Source: Dolomedes plantarius (taxonomy: Eukaryota > Arthropoda > Arachnida > Araneae > Dolomedidae). Taken from it: DNA of 64,000 bases. Within the stretch, counting starts at the first letter, position 1, and the number at the start of each line of letters is the position of its first letter. The stretch lies in the NCBI GenBank assembly GCA_907164885.2, contig OU015498.1:122935727-122999726 (forward strand), read 5' to 3'. The translations under genes were made by a program, and so were the position numbers. The notes beneath the pieces are model-generated. The model did not search any database and was not told where the DNA came from. It saw only the letters and a list, made by a program, of their open reading frames with translations. Positions 21,087-30,815 of this stretch are shown piece by piece.

Positions 21087-21273
21087 TGCCAGGGGATGGC
21101 CGAATGGCTAGGGCGCCGGCATTCGGTTCAGATCCTGTGGGTTCGAGTCCTACTGTTGGCATGGATTCTTGTAGCCGTTCGGAATCAGCTTTAAACTGTA
21201 GGTCCCGGTCTAATTAGCCTTCATGTAGCAAAAAGTTGACCGTAGCGCTCCAAACCAAACCAAACCAAACCAG
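21087..21273 (+). mobile_element. tRNA-derived SINE, family 1
   Basis: An A-box-like TGGCCGAATGGCTAGGGCG (from 21097) and a B-box-like GGGTTCGAGTCC about 40 bp later are spaced as in a leucine/serine-type tRNA. A tRNA-unrelated body and a CAAAC-repeat tail (21251-21270) follow. A perfect 11-bp duplication GAAGAAAAACT flanks it (21076-21086, 21274-21284). Pol III transcription from the internal promoter is expected of the family; movement depends on a LINE in trans. Confidence 0.9.
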
Positions 21274-22818
21274 GAAGAAAAACTAGATTACATTGACTTG
21301 TCTGCACTGCAAGCATAACTGACGCAGCTCCCTAGAATCTGTAGTAAAGACTTGTTTTTCTGAAATTCTAAGAAAATCGGTACAAATAACGGAAAATCGC
21401 TTTGTCCGTTAAGCACTGATGTCCCTAATGTTTAGCGGAAATACAATAGTCTAGGAATGCAGGCATGTGCCTCTTTACACGGAAAAGAAATACAGATGAT
21501 TTTGACACACAAAAAGAATAAATACAGCGTGTATTTTCTCCGTTAAACGAGGAAAAAGAAATTTTTTTTCGTCAAATTTTTAGTTCGAATTAACCGAAGT
21601 GATAAAAATTTAGTTCGAATTAAGGAGATTTTTTACCATTAATTCCAGTACAAGTTTTTGGGGGTCTTTGGATTAGTTCGAATTAACCGAAAGTTCGATT
21701 TAACCGAGTTCGAATTAACGAACGTCAACTGTATGTCCAACTATAAATTCCCCTTGAAAAAATAAATGGTGCCCGCCGTCCGACCGGTATTCTATAATGT
21801 GCTCATAGGTACAAAAAGATTGGAGACCCCTGGTGTAAAGTATTGAATTCAGAGGCTCATAAACATATGTTTTCGATATTTGTAGTAAGTTTCTTAAAAT
21901 TTTCTAATCTTTTTAAATCCAGTTTAAATGGTTACTTTTTTGCCGATATAAATTCAAGTACCCATACTCTTCGCTTTAAGTATACACACAATAAATCATA
22001 TTAAAGCTAAAAAAAAACTAAAAAAAACATAGATTCTAAATAAGAATTCGAATTCGGTCTTAAGGAACTATGTTTAATTATTTAGCGTTCCCCTTAAATT
22101 TTAAGTAAGTGATAGTGATATTAAAGTAATAGTGCGTTTTATGTTTAAACATTTTCTCCCCTTCACAAAGAAAAAAAATTGTCTGTGATTTTCTTTTAAA
22201 TTAGATGCCCTGATTTTATAAACCACAAAAAGTGGTTTTACTCCTTTCCTTTAAGTTTTAAAGCGCAATTATTTCGTTACTTTATGTAAGTGATTTTGAA
22301 ATATGTTGTGAAAAGTATCGAATTCAGACACGCGAAACTGCTCATTAATGTGTCTCCAATATCTGTAAAGAAATACTTTTAAGATCCCTAAACCATTTGT
22401 AAAGCCAATTGAAGGGTTATTAGTTTTTCGATATTTCTTAAATTATACGTATTCGTGTTTTTATGTAAGATACAAAAAATAATATACCCCAGTTTTATAA
22501 ACCACTAAAAATAGTTTTACTCTTTTGGTAGGAAGTTTGAGCTTATTTAAAAATTTTAAGAGTGGCTTCAAAAAAGGCCCATTTTTATTTTCTTAATATT
22601 TTGGAATAAAAAATTAAAACCTGAAACTCCTCACTAGGTGTCTCTATGAAACTTTGTACAGGTTTCCATTGTTTTTTAGAGTTAAATTTCTGAAAACGTT
22701 TTCCCTGAAGCAAAAGTTACACCAAAATATTAATTTTTTATTTTGCCGTTAAAAAATTTATTCAACAAAATTTTTATAAATCCGTAAGATAACGTATCTG
22801 GTAACCTTCCCCGTACAC

Positions 22819-23305
22819 CAGGGGTGTCAAACTCGCGGCCCGCGACGAACATTTCTGCGGGCCGACCAATATATTGGCACACAATAATATATAATAAAAT
22901 AACCGACGCAGAATTATAATAAAATAGGAAGAATTCGCTAAATGTTTTTTTAATGATACTCTTTTTTGCTATTATTAAACAAAATGCATATATTTATGTT
23001 GAATATGCTGTAATTAGGTAAATAAATTTTCTATTAATATTGATTTTTTTTTTGCGGCCCACCTATAGGTGGGCCGGTAAAATTACCGGCTATTCGGTAC
23101 TTGGTATCAGTACCGAAATATATATTATATCATCAAGTGAGCTTCGCTCGCATCATTTTAATTTGACGCATTTGCGGAGTTCGAGGTATAAAACTCATTT
23201 TTATTGTCTTGGCTATAAATATACCGTAGAGTAGGAGTCTTCAACCTTTCACCTTCCAACACCTTGTTTGTTTGCCCAAGGTAACCTTTGAGTTTGACAC
23301 CCCTG
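22819..23305. mobile_element. hAT MITE (CAGGGGTGTCAAACTC ends)
   Basis: Left CAGGGGTGTCAAACTC and right GAGTTTGACACCCCTG are perfect inverted repeats; the duplications CCGTACAC (22811-22818) and CCGTACTC (23306-23313) agree at 7 of 8 positions. No transposase. It lies in the right part of the Harbinger-like element and shares a 158-bp block with DNA at 23636. Confidence 0.85.
23099..23256. repeat. 158-bp repeat, copy 1
   Basis: Starts ACTTGGTATCAGTACC and ends CAACCTTTCACCTTC. I see no difference from 23636-23793. It lies within the hAT MITE; its end resembles a hAT terminus (GGAGTCTTCAACC), so it may be part of a further hAT family. Confidence 0.8.
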
Positions 23306-23635
23306 CCGTACTCTAAAGGGAAAAAAGCATGTAAATAGTGCCGGATTGGAAAATTTATTAGCGGAATCAAAAATTTAGTATTTTAAAACAAAATTTTAAA
23401 TATTTCAAGAATTTAACATATCCACAATATATATATAGACATTCAATGAGAAATATATATGTAAAAGAAATATGCAAGTAGAGAAATACTGAAAGAAAAA
23501 AAATTCCTTACAGAATGAAGTAAATTAAAAGATTAAATTTTTTTTGTCCCGGACTCCCCTTAGGTAAATTTTGAAAGTACTATATTTTTTCTAGCTAAGC
23601 CGTTTACTTCTGAATAAGTTAATTTGTAAATGCTA

Positions 23636-23793
23636 ACTTGGTATCAGTACCGAAATATATATTATATCATCAAGTGAGCTTCGCTCGCATCATTTTAATT
23701 TGACGCATTTGCGGAGTTCGAGGTATAAAACTCATTTTTATTGTCTTGGCTATAAATATACCGTAGAGTAGGAGTCTTCAACCTTTCACCTTC
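23636..23793. repeat. 158-bp repeat, copy 2
   Basis: Direct copy of 23099-23256 placed 537 bp downstream, outside the hAT MITE, with unrelated flanks. After it the sequence continues GAGGGCAACATCAG into what may be hAT internal DNA (GCGGGCCACTCATC). Confidence 0.8.
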
Positions 23794-24412
23794 GAGGGCA
23801 ACATCAGTAAATTCGTAAAGTTCCGCGGGCCACTCATCTATGAAATAAGTATCACAGGCAGAGGAAAAAATATTATTTGCAAACGAGCTTCAGCCTTTGG
23901 GATGAAGGTTTGATTTCCTTTTTATAGCAGGATGATGAAGGATTAATTCTTTCAAAACTCGTCACTAAAGATTTGTGTGTATGGTCTGTTTTAAAAAGTA
24001 TTTTGTACCTTTATAACTATTATAAATAAAAAGTTTTTATTTATTATTTTCTATAAACAACAAAAAATAATATTAGCATAATATTATTAGAATAATGTTC
24101 CGAATTAATCTTCCATATGCACGGTAGGTTTCTATACAGTTCAATAAACTAAATTAAAAATTCGGGGCTAAAAAATAATTTTTCTACTTCCATTTCGTTC
24201 GAAACTACCTTCAGGCGTCTAGCATCTGGCGTCCAGGACCCCACTCACGGAGACTTTTCGCTCCTGGAATTCGGTCTGGACAGAGACTCCAGACTCCAGA
24301 TGTTTGGCATCTGGCGTCTCCCCCCAACACCCTACTGACGGAGACTTTTGGTGTCCCAGATGCCAAAAGTCCGATGTCCCCAGACGCCAGAAGTCTACAT
24401 GAGTGGCCGGCT

Positions 24413-24892
24413 TAAATCCCAAAAGTTTTTCAGATCGTGAGAAACATTCGTCACAGCAACTCTGTTACAAGATACAGACGCTGACTTCCGTATAAGTCGG
24501 CTTGACCCTGAACAGTGCAGCCGAATATTGTTTGTGAAATAAATAAGCCAGGTTTTATTTTCCAAAATCTCCCCCACGTATATTTGTCTTGAAGTTACAC
24601 AACTTCAAACTCTCTCCCAAGCATTTCGCTGACCGAAGGAATAAATTAATAGCCTCTCTTTTCTAATTGGCTGTAATTGAAGGACATCTGCAATTTTTCT
24701 GTCAAAGAATGTTCTTTCCAATCCAGAATCACAAAGTATTCGAATAAATTTTGATTTGTTTTTCTCGGAAGTTTCAACGGTACAAGTTTGTAAAATAATA
24801 CTATTTAAATTTTGTTTAACTTTCTTTTCACACAATGAAGCTACTACATTTTCGTTTTCAGGTGGAGAATTATCATTATTAATGAGGTTCAT
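24413..24892 (-). pseudogene. BEL-2 aspartic protease
   Basis: Minus-strand reading NSIILQTCTVETSEKN, then FIRILCDSGLERTFFDRKIA with the catalytic DSG, then LQPIRKERLLIYSFGQ. In the next frame CNRVAVTNVSHDLKNFWDL closes the region and meets the Harbinger-like end. The protease would mature Gag-Pol. The expected middle segment (GAD motif) is missing between about 24600 and 24577, so there is an internal deletion as well as a frame change. Confidence 0.78.
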
Positions 24893-25028
24893 ATTTAATT
24901 TTTCTCAACAAGAATTCCAAATTTTTTGATTTTGTACAAAATAACACATTATGAGCATTTGAATTGCAATTTTAACATTGTTCCAATTTAACTTTGCATT
25001 GAGAAGAAAGGTGCTTTCCAAAACGTTT

Positions 25029-25409
25029 CTAACATCTTCCTTCCTTTCTCAATTTATAACGTTTTCTTTCATCCGATTTAGACTGACAATTTTTAGAATT
25101 ATGTTCAGTAAATTTACAAAAAATGCAATACGTTCTGGAAAAAGTATTGAAAGCTGCCGCTGACGGAATGCTATTTTTCACACGATAGTTATTTGACCTA
25201 TGATTTGAATAATATCGATCATTGTTATTATTACTTAAGATTTTAGTATTATGAATTCTTGTATGCCTTAAAGCGGCTTCTCTACATTCAATTTCATTCC
25301 TTGTAAAATTTACCAACTCTGTTATTTCATTACTCTTTTCAGAATCACATTTTCTATGATAATCATGTACCAAATCATGCGGTAGTTACTTTAATAAAAT
25401 CGGTCTTAA
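25029..25409 (-). pseudogene. BEL-2 gag C-terminal part with zinc knuckle
   Basis: Minus-strand reading LPHDLVHDYHRKC, then ITELVNFTRNEIECREAAL and FSRTYCIFCKFTEHNSKNC, a CCHC knuckle, then SDERKRYKLRKEGRC. This is the usual end of BEL/Pao Gag. Upstream of 25409 the similarity stops. Confidence 0.75.
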
Positions 25410-26745
25410 GAGATGTCCGTAGAAAGCTGAACCTACGCCGCAAGAATGTAATTTTTATTTTTTTTTGCTCTCCCAATTCGCCTGTTATCCAAGAACAATG
25501 CGTTTTTTTACATATTAAAAAGTTAATTTTTAAACCACAATTAAATCTAATCCACTCTCTTCGAATAGTGCTACTTACCTAAAAATATTGTAATTGCAGT
25601 GAATATAAAATTAAGCAGCATATGTTGATGTTTATTTGATATACTATGTGCAGACAAAACAATAATAGCTGAAGTGCGTATGAGGCACAGCATAACGGTA
25701 GTGCTGCATAAAGGTATGGAATGGGAAGCATAGCAAGCAAACATGAAATTTGAACGTAAATATATGGTACTAGTATGATAAAGCTTATTATCGAATTCTT
25801 AAGGGTAAAATCTGTAGATTTATGCTATAATTTCATTCAGAATGTAGTTAGCCACGAAAAAAAATTAAATAAATAAAATAATAATAAAAAATAACAATAA
25901 CAAAAATAAATAAAATTTAGCAATAATTGATCACGGAATTGCTATACAGGTACCAGTGTTTAATCAGGTGGCGTTATTTAAAAGTTACAAATTATAGTAT
26001 AGAACTTAGTTGGGTTCAAATGGTATGTATTGCTTGTATGAAAATATGGAAAGTGTAGTTCTCTGAAATGTTTAGTTGAATGAAATATGATGTATCGAGT
26101 AATGATTAATAGAATATTGTAAATGCATTGAAACATGTACCGGGTGTAATGGAATAGATAATTTAATACGATATATCATATAAAATAAGAAAAGCTGTAA
26201 AGGTAGCTCATTAATATGCTATAATATAATGTCAAAATGAGTTAAAAATAAAATGAATACCTACATCATCTTGTAAATATGTATATAGTATCATTGTATG
26301 TATCAGTGTAACGTAAGGTATATTTTACAATAGTATATTGATAATTTAATGTAATAATATACAATTGTTTTTAAAATTAGAATTAACAAATTGAAATGGA
26401 ATTGAATTGGGAAGTATAAAATGTAATTGTGTTGCATTTATGTAAATGGTGTTGTGCACAGTGTCGCAAATAGTGTTGTGTATTGTGTAAATAGTGATAT
26501 GTACAGTATTAAACAGAGTTGAAGTAATGTGTTGCCTATAGGGTATTTATATACAGTGCACTTACATATTGCGTATAATTGTATAACCTAATGACAAATA
26601 TAAATATAACAGGATAATACTTAAAGAAGAAAATGTTGCTTTGGTGTGACGGCCCCGCCGGTCCTGAAGTGGACTGGTAGGAGCGCTGTCGCGACGACAT
26701 TTTGTCAGCAGGAAAATTCGCCGTATTATCTAGCGATGGGGACGG
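25410..26745. other. AT-rich block splitting BEL-2 gag
   Basis: About 1.3 kb of AT-rich DNA with many GTAAT and TGTAAATAG-like words and no gene. Near 26640-26740 it becomes GC-richer (TGTGACGGCCCCGCCGGTCC). It could be a solo LTR or a part of BEL-2 gag too decayed to read; I cannot decide. Confidence 0.3.
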
Positions 26746-27334
26746 CATGACTTACGAATCCTTACTCTCTTCGACCCAGGAGCCACATCTAATCGATCTT
26801 TTAACATGATGTTCCTCCCCACCACCCCGAACACGATACACCCAAGAAAACCCATCATTTATATCTTTTCTCTCAGTTAAATTCATCGGTAAATTACATT
26901 TTGGACAATAATATACATATTAGCAAGCAACCCAACATACATACAATATTCGATCATACTTCTCTTACCCTCATTCTGCAAATCCTGAAAGAAATACAAT
27001 TTCACCGTCTCATTCGATACAACAGAGCCAGACTTAGCAACGAAAAGCACGTGCGAACGATGGAACTGCAAATCCCCGAAAGAACATAAAACGGATTAAT
27101 TTTTTGAAACGAGCGCAGTATAAAAATCCAGATTAAACTCGTCTAACAGTAAATCACAAGCCCTGATTGGCTATTAACTATTCAAATCGGAAGCAGTATA
27201 CGGAATAGCTAAAAAACATTTGATAAACACAACCCACATTTGGCATTTTATCGCCAATTTGGCAAAAATCTAAAAAATATTACCAAAAGAAAAATAAATA
27301 AATCGACAGCGGCACCGTTTATTGAGAATAAGCC
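26746..27334 (-). mobile_element. Merlin-type transposon relic
   Basis: On the minus strand the element begins GGCTTATTCTCAATAAACGG followed by TGCC, like the terminus of the Merlin copy at 60023-61605 (GGCTCATTCCCAATACACGG). Over about 500 bp the two copies share non-coding leader and coding sequence. The left limit is where similarity ends; no second terminal repeat was found, so it is truncated. Confidence 0.75.
26757..27071 (-). pseudogene. Merlin transposase N-terminus (IS1595/ISXO2-like)
   Basis: Minus-strand reading ETVKLYFFQDLQNEGKRSMI then EYCMYVGLLANMY. After a one-base shift, CPKCNLPMNLTERKDINDGF and SWVYRVRG precede VKRSIRCGSWVEESK. The zinc ribbon followed by DG-W and the RSIRCGSW block is the N-terminal signature of IS1595-family/Merlin transposases. 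The catalytic domain is absent. Confidence 0.7.
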
Positions 27335-27610
27335 ATTTTTTTTCTAAATGCTCTTCGCAAACTTTTATTTCTTTTTCAAACCCTGATGAGTCCTCAATTT
27401 CATTTTCGATTTCGGAATCCAGTTCATTTAAGGAGATTTCTTTTCCATTTAATTGTTCAAGATTTTCTAATAAAGAATCAGTTATTGTTTCCTCTATGTC
27501 AGCTTCTAAATACGCTTATATTTTCGATATTAATTTAGTAGTTCCAGTCCGAATTTTGGAACGTTTGCTTTTCAACTTATCAATTCATTCCATTTCAAGA
27601 TACTGAAATC
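27335..27610 (-). pseudogene. BEL-2 gag N-terminus
   Basis: Minus-strand reading IDKLKSKRSKIRTGTTKLI, LEADIEETITDSLLENLEQL, NELDSEIENEIEDSSGFEKE. This charged, coiled-coil-like region is the usual BEL/Pao Gag start, close to the primer-binding site. A stop follows KLISKI. The Merlin relic begins at its downstream end. Confidence 0.65.
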
Positions 27611-27699
27611 AAATCACAATATTTAAAAAATCAACCAAGTTCCTTACCTTCTAGTTTCAATATCTAAATTTATTTCAAGCATACTTCCCGTAATCCAAT

Positions 27700-27717
27700 T
27701 CCCGGGTTTTGGCACCA
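27700..27717 (-). promoter_or_regulatory. BEL-2 primer-binding site
   Basis: On the minus strand TGGTGCCAAAACCCGGGA directly follows an LTR end (TTTCCACA). It is a typical BEL/Pao tRNA primer-binding site, starting TGG and complementary to a tRNA 3' end. Confidence 0.75.
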
Positions 27718-28300
27718 TGTGGAAAATTCACTATATTATAACCAAGAAATCAATTAAAGGAATCAGGGTTCATATTTTTATTTGTACAAGAATAACACTA
27801 ACTACAAATGCACGCTTCGCACAAACCGCGAAGCAGCCAGATGGCGCTACCAGTATGCGAAAACAATTGATATCTTTTCAGTTTGCGACATCTGGTGTGC
27901 GAGTATATGAAAGATTGGTTGTTGTCGAGGCCCCTAAAGATATTAAGAAATTTCTGCCAAGGATCAGCCTCTGCCGCCAGTCCTTGGTGTCTTTTTATAG
28001 GTGGAGTGTAAAAAGATACTTATTAGTAAAGACTTGGATAAGAAAAGGAGAGGTAAGTACGTCTCGAAATCAGGAGATTTCGGATTAGAAACCTAGGATA
28101 TCCAGTTGTATTTTCAGTTAAGAAAAAATGATGACCGGGAAAACGTGTAACATTGTGAATAATATTTAGGCAATTTTTTTCAGAATCTTTTAAAAAATTC
28201 GCCATGTTCCAGCAAACTTGGCGGCAATGTTGACTCGACAGAAGTGCAGAGGCTGTTGCACCACTAACGGCCTCTTTGTCATAGGGACATGACAGTAGTG
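27718..28300 (-). repeat. BEL-2 5' LTR (outer limit uncertain)
   Basis: The plus-strand side starts TGTGGAAAATTCAC next to the primer-binding site. A TATA-like box is present on the minus strand near 27991. The second LTR is not seen, so the outer limit near 28300 is approximate. Confidence 0.5.
27991..28001 (-). promoter_or_regulatory. TATA-like box in BEL-2 LTR
   Basis: The minus strand reads CCTATAAAAAG within the presumed LTR, pointing toward gag. This is placement evidence only. Confidence 0.4.
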
Positions 28301-29309
28301 CCACGGAAAGGGGCAGGAGAAATGAAATTTACGGGACGAAGTAAAATAATTGTTAAATGTAAGAAAGAAATATGGCAAATGACGGGCAGTAAAAATACCT
28401 AGGAAGAGAGCGCCCAGTGTCCCGTGCCGAGGGTCTGCAAGGAGTGAAGGAGTCAGAGAACCGATGATGAGCGTGCCCCAGTGTCCCGTGCAGAGTGTCT
28501 GTCATGATTGACGGAGCCTTATACCAGACGAAGAAAGTGCCCTAGTTCCGTGCGATGATAATACAATGAAGTTCGTCATTACGAATGCCAGCTGCCCATC
28601 ATAGTGATCCAACAGTCATCTTTCGAGGTACCGACTTTGCGTTTCCTTTTTATATTACTGTCATTGCTTCTCAGTGTGTAGCCTTAATAACTAATATAGA
28701 GCGCGATGAGTATGTTATTTGAGTATAAAATGTTAAGGAGATGACCGATAATTCGTAAAATAACAATTTAATTAATATGATGTTATGCTTATATGTATGA
28801 GTAAATATTGGTAGTAATGGAACATGGTTATATGAGTGATTATGTTTATAAAATGTTATCATAATAAGTGAATGAATTAAATATATGAGTCGTAGTGAAT
28901 TAATTTAGTAGTAATGAAGTTGTGAGTAATGTGTAAATGAAGGATGAAATACTTAGTAACTTGTATCGTATTATTTATGTTTTTTAATATTCAATAAATT
29001 AATTTGTCAGTGTAAACCAGAGTTGTTTCCATCATTTTGGAATCACAACAATTAATCAATGTACTAACCACAATCTGAAGCAATGAATTCAAAATCATAA
29101 TCATCATTAATAGTATAATTTATATTAATATATAATAACCCTAAAAAATTAATAACTTCTCACCGCCACATTGTTCACATGAGTCTGGTAGCGTGTAAAG
29201 GTCAAGTAAAGTGTAAAAAGAAAAATGACGCTGAGACAGAAATAAACCAATCATAGGCGTTAAAAATTTTATTGTTAATCGTTTGAAGGTTTGCTATTGG
29301 TTAAATATA
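28301..29309. other. non-coding block, possibly another LTR remnant
   Basis: A 28400-28530 part contains two copies of CAGTGTCCCGTGC about 65 bp apart. 28630-29050 is AT-rich with a TATA-like CTTTTTATATTAC and an AATAAATT before GTTTCCATCATTTTGG. This resembles an LTR read on the plus strand, but no partner or internal region is present. Confidence 0.3.
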
Positions 29310-30813
29310 CACTAGTTATCAAAAGTTAAGGAAAAGTCACAAAAATAGCGATTACTCAAAAAGTTACGCGTAGAATTTAATGAAACTTATACACGTTTTA
29401 CAACACATATATAGGTATACAATAGCATAAAAAGAAATCGCCAGACAATTATGGTGTTATAGAAACTAGCATATGTATACAATGAACAAATCGGATGTGT
29501 CAGTTTGGTTTAGGAAAAGTACCTTAATATGGCGTATGATTCCCCCGAGAAGCAATACAGCACATACAGCGATGTACGATGCTGTCAGTTATGCGGTCTA
29601 TGAGTTCTGTAGGAAGTGAGAGCCATTGCTCTTGCAAAGCAGTTGAAAGCGTGGCTAGGGTCTTAGGAGGAGTATTGAGAGCAGCTATACGTCGTCCTAA
29701 AGCGTCCCAAACATGCTCGATAGGATTCAGGTCCGGTGATCGAGCTGGCCATTCCATGCGCTGAATTGTTTCCTGCTCAAGATAAGCATCCACGATGCGA
29801 GCCCTGTGCGGTCTCGCGTTATCGTCCTGTAGCACGAAAACATTACCTATTGCCCCGGCATAAGGGCGCACATAAGCATCAAGGATGTCATCTCTATAGG
29901 TGTGAGCATTCACATTTCCACGGGGAAAGACATGGAAGTCTGTGCGTCCAACCAAAGAGATACAGCTCCAAACACAGACACTGCCTGATCCGTATGCATC
30001 TCCTTCACGGATGTGGGATGGATGAAAACGAGTTCCAGATTCTCTCCAAATCAAAATACGCCTACTATCGCTTTGGAGGCTAAACCTGGACTCATCCGTA
30101 AAGAGAACAGTCCTCCATTGATCACGCGTCCAGTGGATATGTTTACGTGCCCACTGCAAACGTTCCCGCCTATGGCGTGACGTGAGCGGGACGCAAATGT
30201 TTGGTCGCCTTTCAAAAAGACATCCTTCGTGAAGCCTTCTGCGTACGGTTGACGTTGATACCAACCTTCCGGAGCTTGCAGCGAGGGAGGATAGACGGAG
30301 ACTGAGTTCAGATGGAGTTGCGGTTCTATTCCTTCGTGCGCATAATGACAAATATCGGTCATCGGCACTCGTAGTAGCGCATGGCCGTCCTTGGATGAAC
30401 CTCCTGGATGCCGAATCCGTGGTTACAAATTGTTGCCAAAGTCTATGAACCACAGACAGACTCACATTTAGCCATCTGGCCACTTCTGTCTGACTTTGTC
30501 CTGCCTCTAGTCTCCCAATAACTCGCAATCGCAGTTCTTCGGTCAAATGATGCCTGGAGGTCATTGTTACAATTTGGCTATGCCAAATGTCTAATCTCAG
30601 CCACGCAGCGACAATTGCCGCTTTGCTCTGAGACGTGCACTTTTATGCTCCTCGCAAATGACGTATTCCGACTTCAGCGTCACTATTTTGCATAATGTAG
30701 TATTGTTCAGCACCTTTTATTTAACAATATATTCAAATTTTAAACAAATTGAACTAGTTTTGAACGTGTTACCCCCCTTTTTGTGATTTTTCCTTAATTT
30801 TTGATAGATAGTG
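29310..30813 (-). mobile_element. Tc1-type DD34E transposon, apparently complete
   Basis: Left CACTAGTTATCAAAAGTTAA and right (reverse complement) CACTATCTATCAAAAATTAA open inverted repeats of about 36 bp that continue GGAAAAGTCACAAAAA. TA flanks lie at 29308-29309 and 30814-30815. The 1504-bp element has one uninterrupted transposase gene. It is not split by any other element. Confidence 0.93.
29524..30564 (-). CDS. Tc1-like transposase, DD34E, intact 346 residues
   Basis: Cut-and-paste transposase. N-terminal HTH (residues about 8-45: LRLRVIGRLEAGQSQTEVAR, SVVHRLWQQF), then a second HTH (about 75-115, SELSLRLSSL and VRRRLHEGCL). Catalytic triad: FTDESRF (about 155), LQDDNARPHRA (about 248) and SPDLNPIEHVWDAL (about 283); 34 residues separate the second D and the E. 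It starts at the first ATG after the left repeat and ends HTPY, as in the related copy at 41010-42061. A full-length frame with conserved triad suggests it could be functional, or became inactive very recently. The normal G of the GGGS-type block reads SGSVCVWSC, one oddity. Confidence 0.93.
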   Translation of the reverse strand: MTSRHHLTEELRLRVIGRLEAGQSQTEVARWLNVSLSVVHRLWQQFVTTDSASRRFIQGRPCATTSADDRYLSLCARRNRTATPSELSLRLSSLAASSGRLVSTSTVRRRLHEGCLFERRPNICVPLTSRHRRERLQWARKHIHWTRDQWRTVLFTDESRFSLQSDSRRILIWRESGTRFHPSHIREGDAYGSGSVCVWSCISLVGRTDFHVFPRGNVNAHTYRDDILDAYVRPYAGAIGNVFVLQDDNARPHRARIVDAYLEQETIQRMEWPARSPDLNPIEHVWDALGRRIAALNTPPKTLATLSTALQEQWLSLPTELIDRITDSIVHRCMCCIASRGNHTPY

Positions 30814-30815
30814 TA

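Larger units (their letters stand above)
19979..21731 (-). mobile_element. pogo/Tigger-like transposon
   Basis: Terminal repeats CAGTGGACGCTCGTTAATTC and CAGTTGACGTTCGTTAATTC (reverse complement of the right end) differ at two positions and are flanked by TA (19977-19978, 21732-21733). Sub-terminal AGTTCGAATTAA motifs recur near 21580-21720. A CENP-B/psq-type helix-turn-helix is encoded inside. A SINE interrupts it at 21087-21273. Confidence 0.9.
17650..21832 (+). mobile_element. hAT (Charlie-like) element, 4.2 kb with nested insertions
   Basis: Left end CAGGGGTCCCCAACCCTATG and right end TTGGAGACCCCTG are hAT-type inverted repeats. Both are flanked by the perfect 8-bp duplication GTGTAAAG (17642-17649 and 21833-21840). 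It carries decayed transposase on the plus strand and was later split by a DD41D element (18565-19869) and a Tigger element (19979-21731). It lies within the Harbinger-like element. Confidence 0.92.
16472..24412. mobile_element. Harbinger-like element with TAA duplication, heavily nested
   Basis: Left end AGCCGGCCACTCA and right end TGAGTGGCCGGCT are perfect 13-bp inverted repeats, each flanked by TAA (16469-16471 and 24413-24415). Beyond the first 13 bp the ends stay similar (TAGGCTTCTGGCATCTGG against TAGACTTCTGGCGTCTGG). A three-base TAA/TTA duplication is the hallmark of PIF/Harbinger. The host BEL-2 frame is restored when it is removed. Without its own insertions (16486-17319, 17650-21840, 22819-23313) about 2.5 kb remains (17320-17649, 21841-22818, 23314-24412), mostly AT-rich with no transposase. 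The superfamily call is by termini and duplication only. Confidence 0.7.
8478..28300 (-). mobile_element. BEL-2: BEL/Pao retrotransposon expanded by nested insertions
   Basis: Reading the minus strand from the right gives LTR (27718 to about 28300), primer-binding site (27700-27717), gag N-terminus (27335-27610), gag zinc knuckle (25029-25409), protease (24413-24892), Pol N-terminus (16200-16471), RT (10718-11280), RNase H (10090-10520), integrase (9094-9830) and integrase C-terminus (8478-8684). These pieces are collinear and each break coincides with another element. At the largest break the halves join in frame across a TAA duplication (FWDL on one side, ESLGI on the other). No 3' LTR is seen. 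Confidence 0.75.

Noticed and set aside
21097..21165. Possible functional tRNA gene
   Set aside because: The boxes are present but the acceptor stem and anticodon arm are not complete; body, tail and duplication mark a SINE.
27717..28088. Plus-strand frame of 123 codons
   Set aside because: It lies in the BEL-2 LTR and has no domain.
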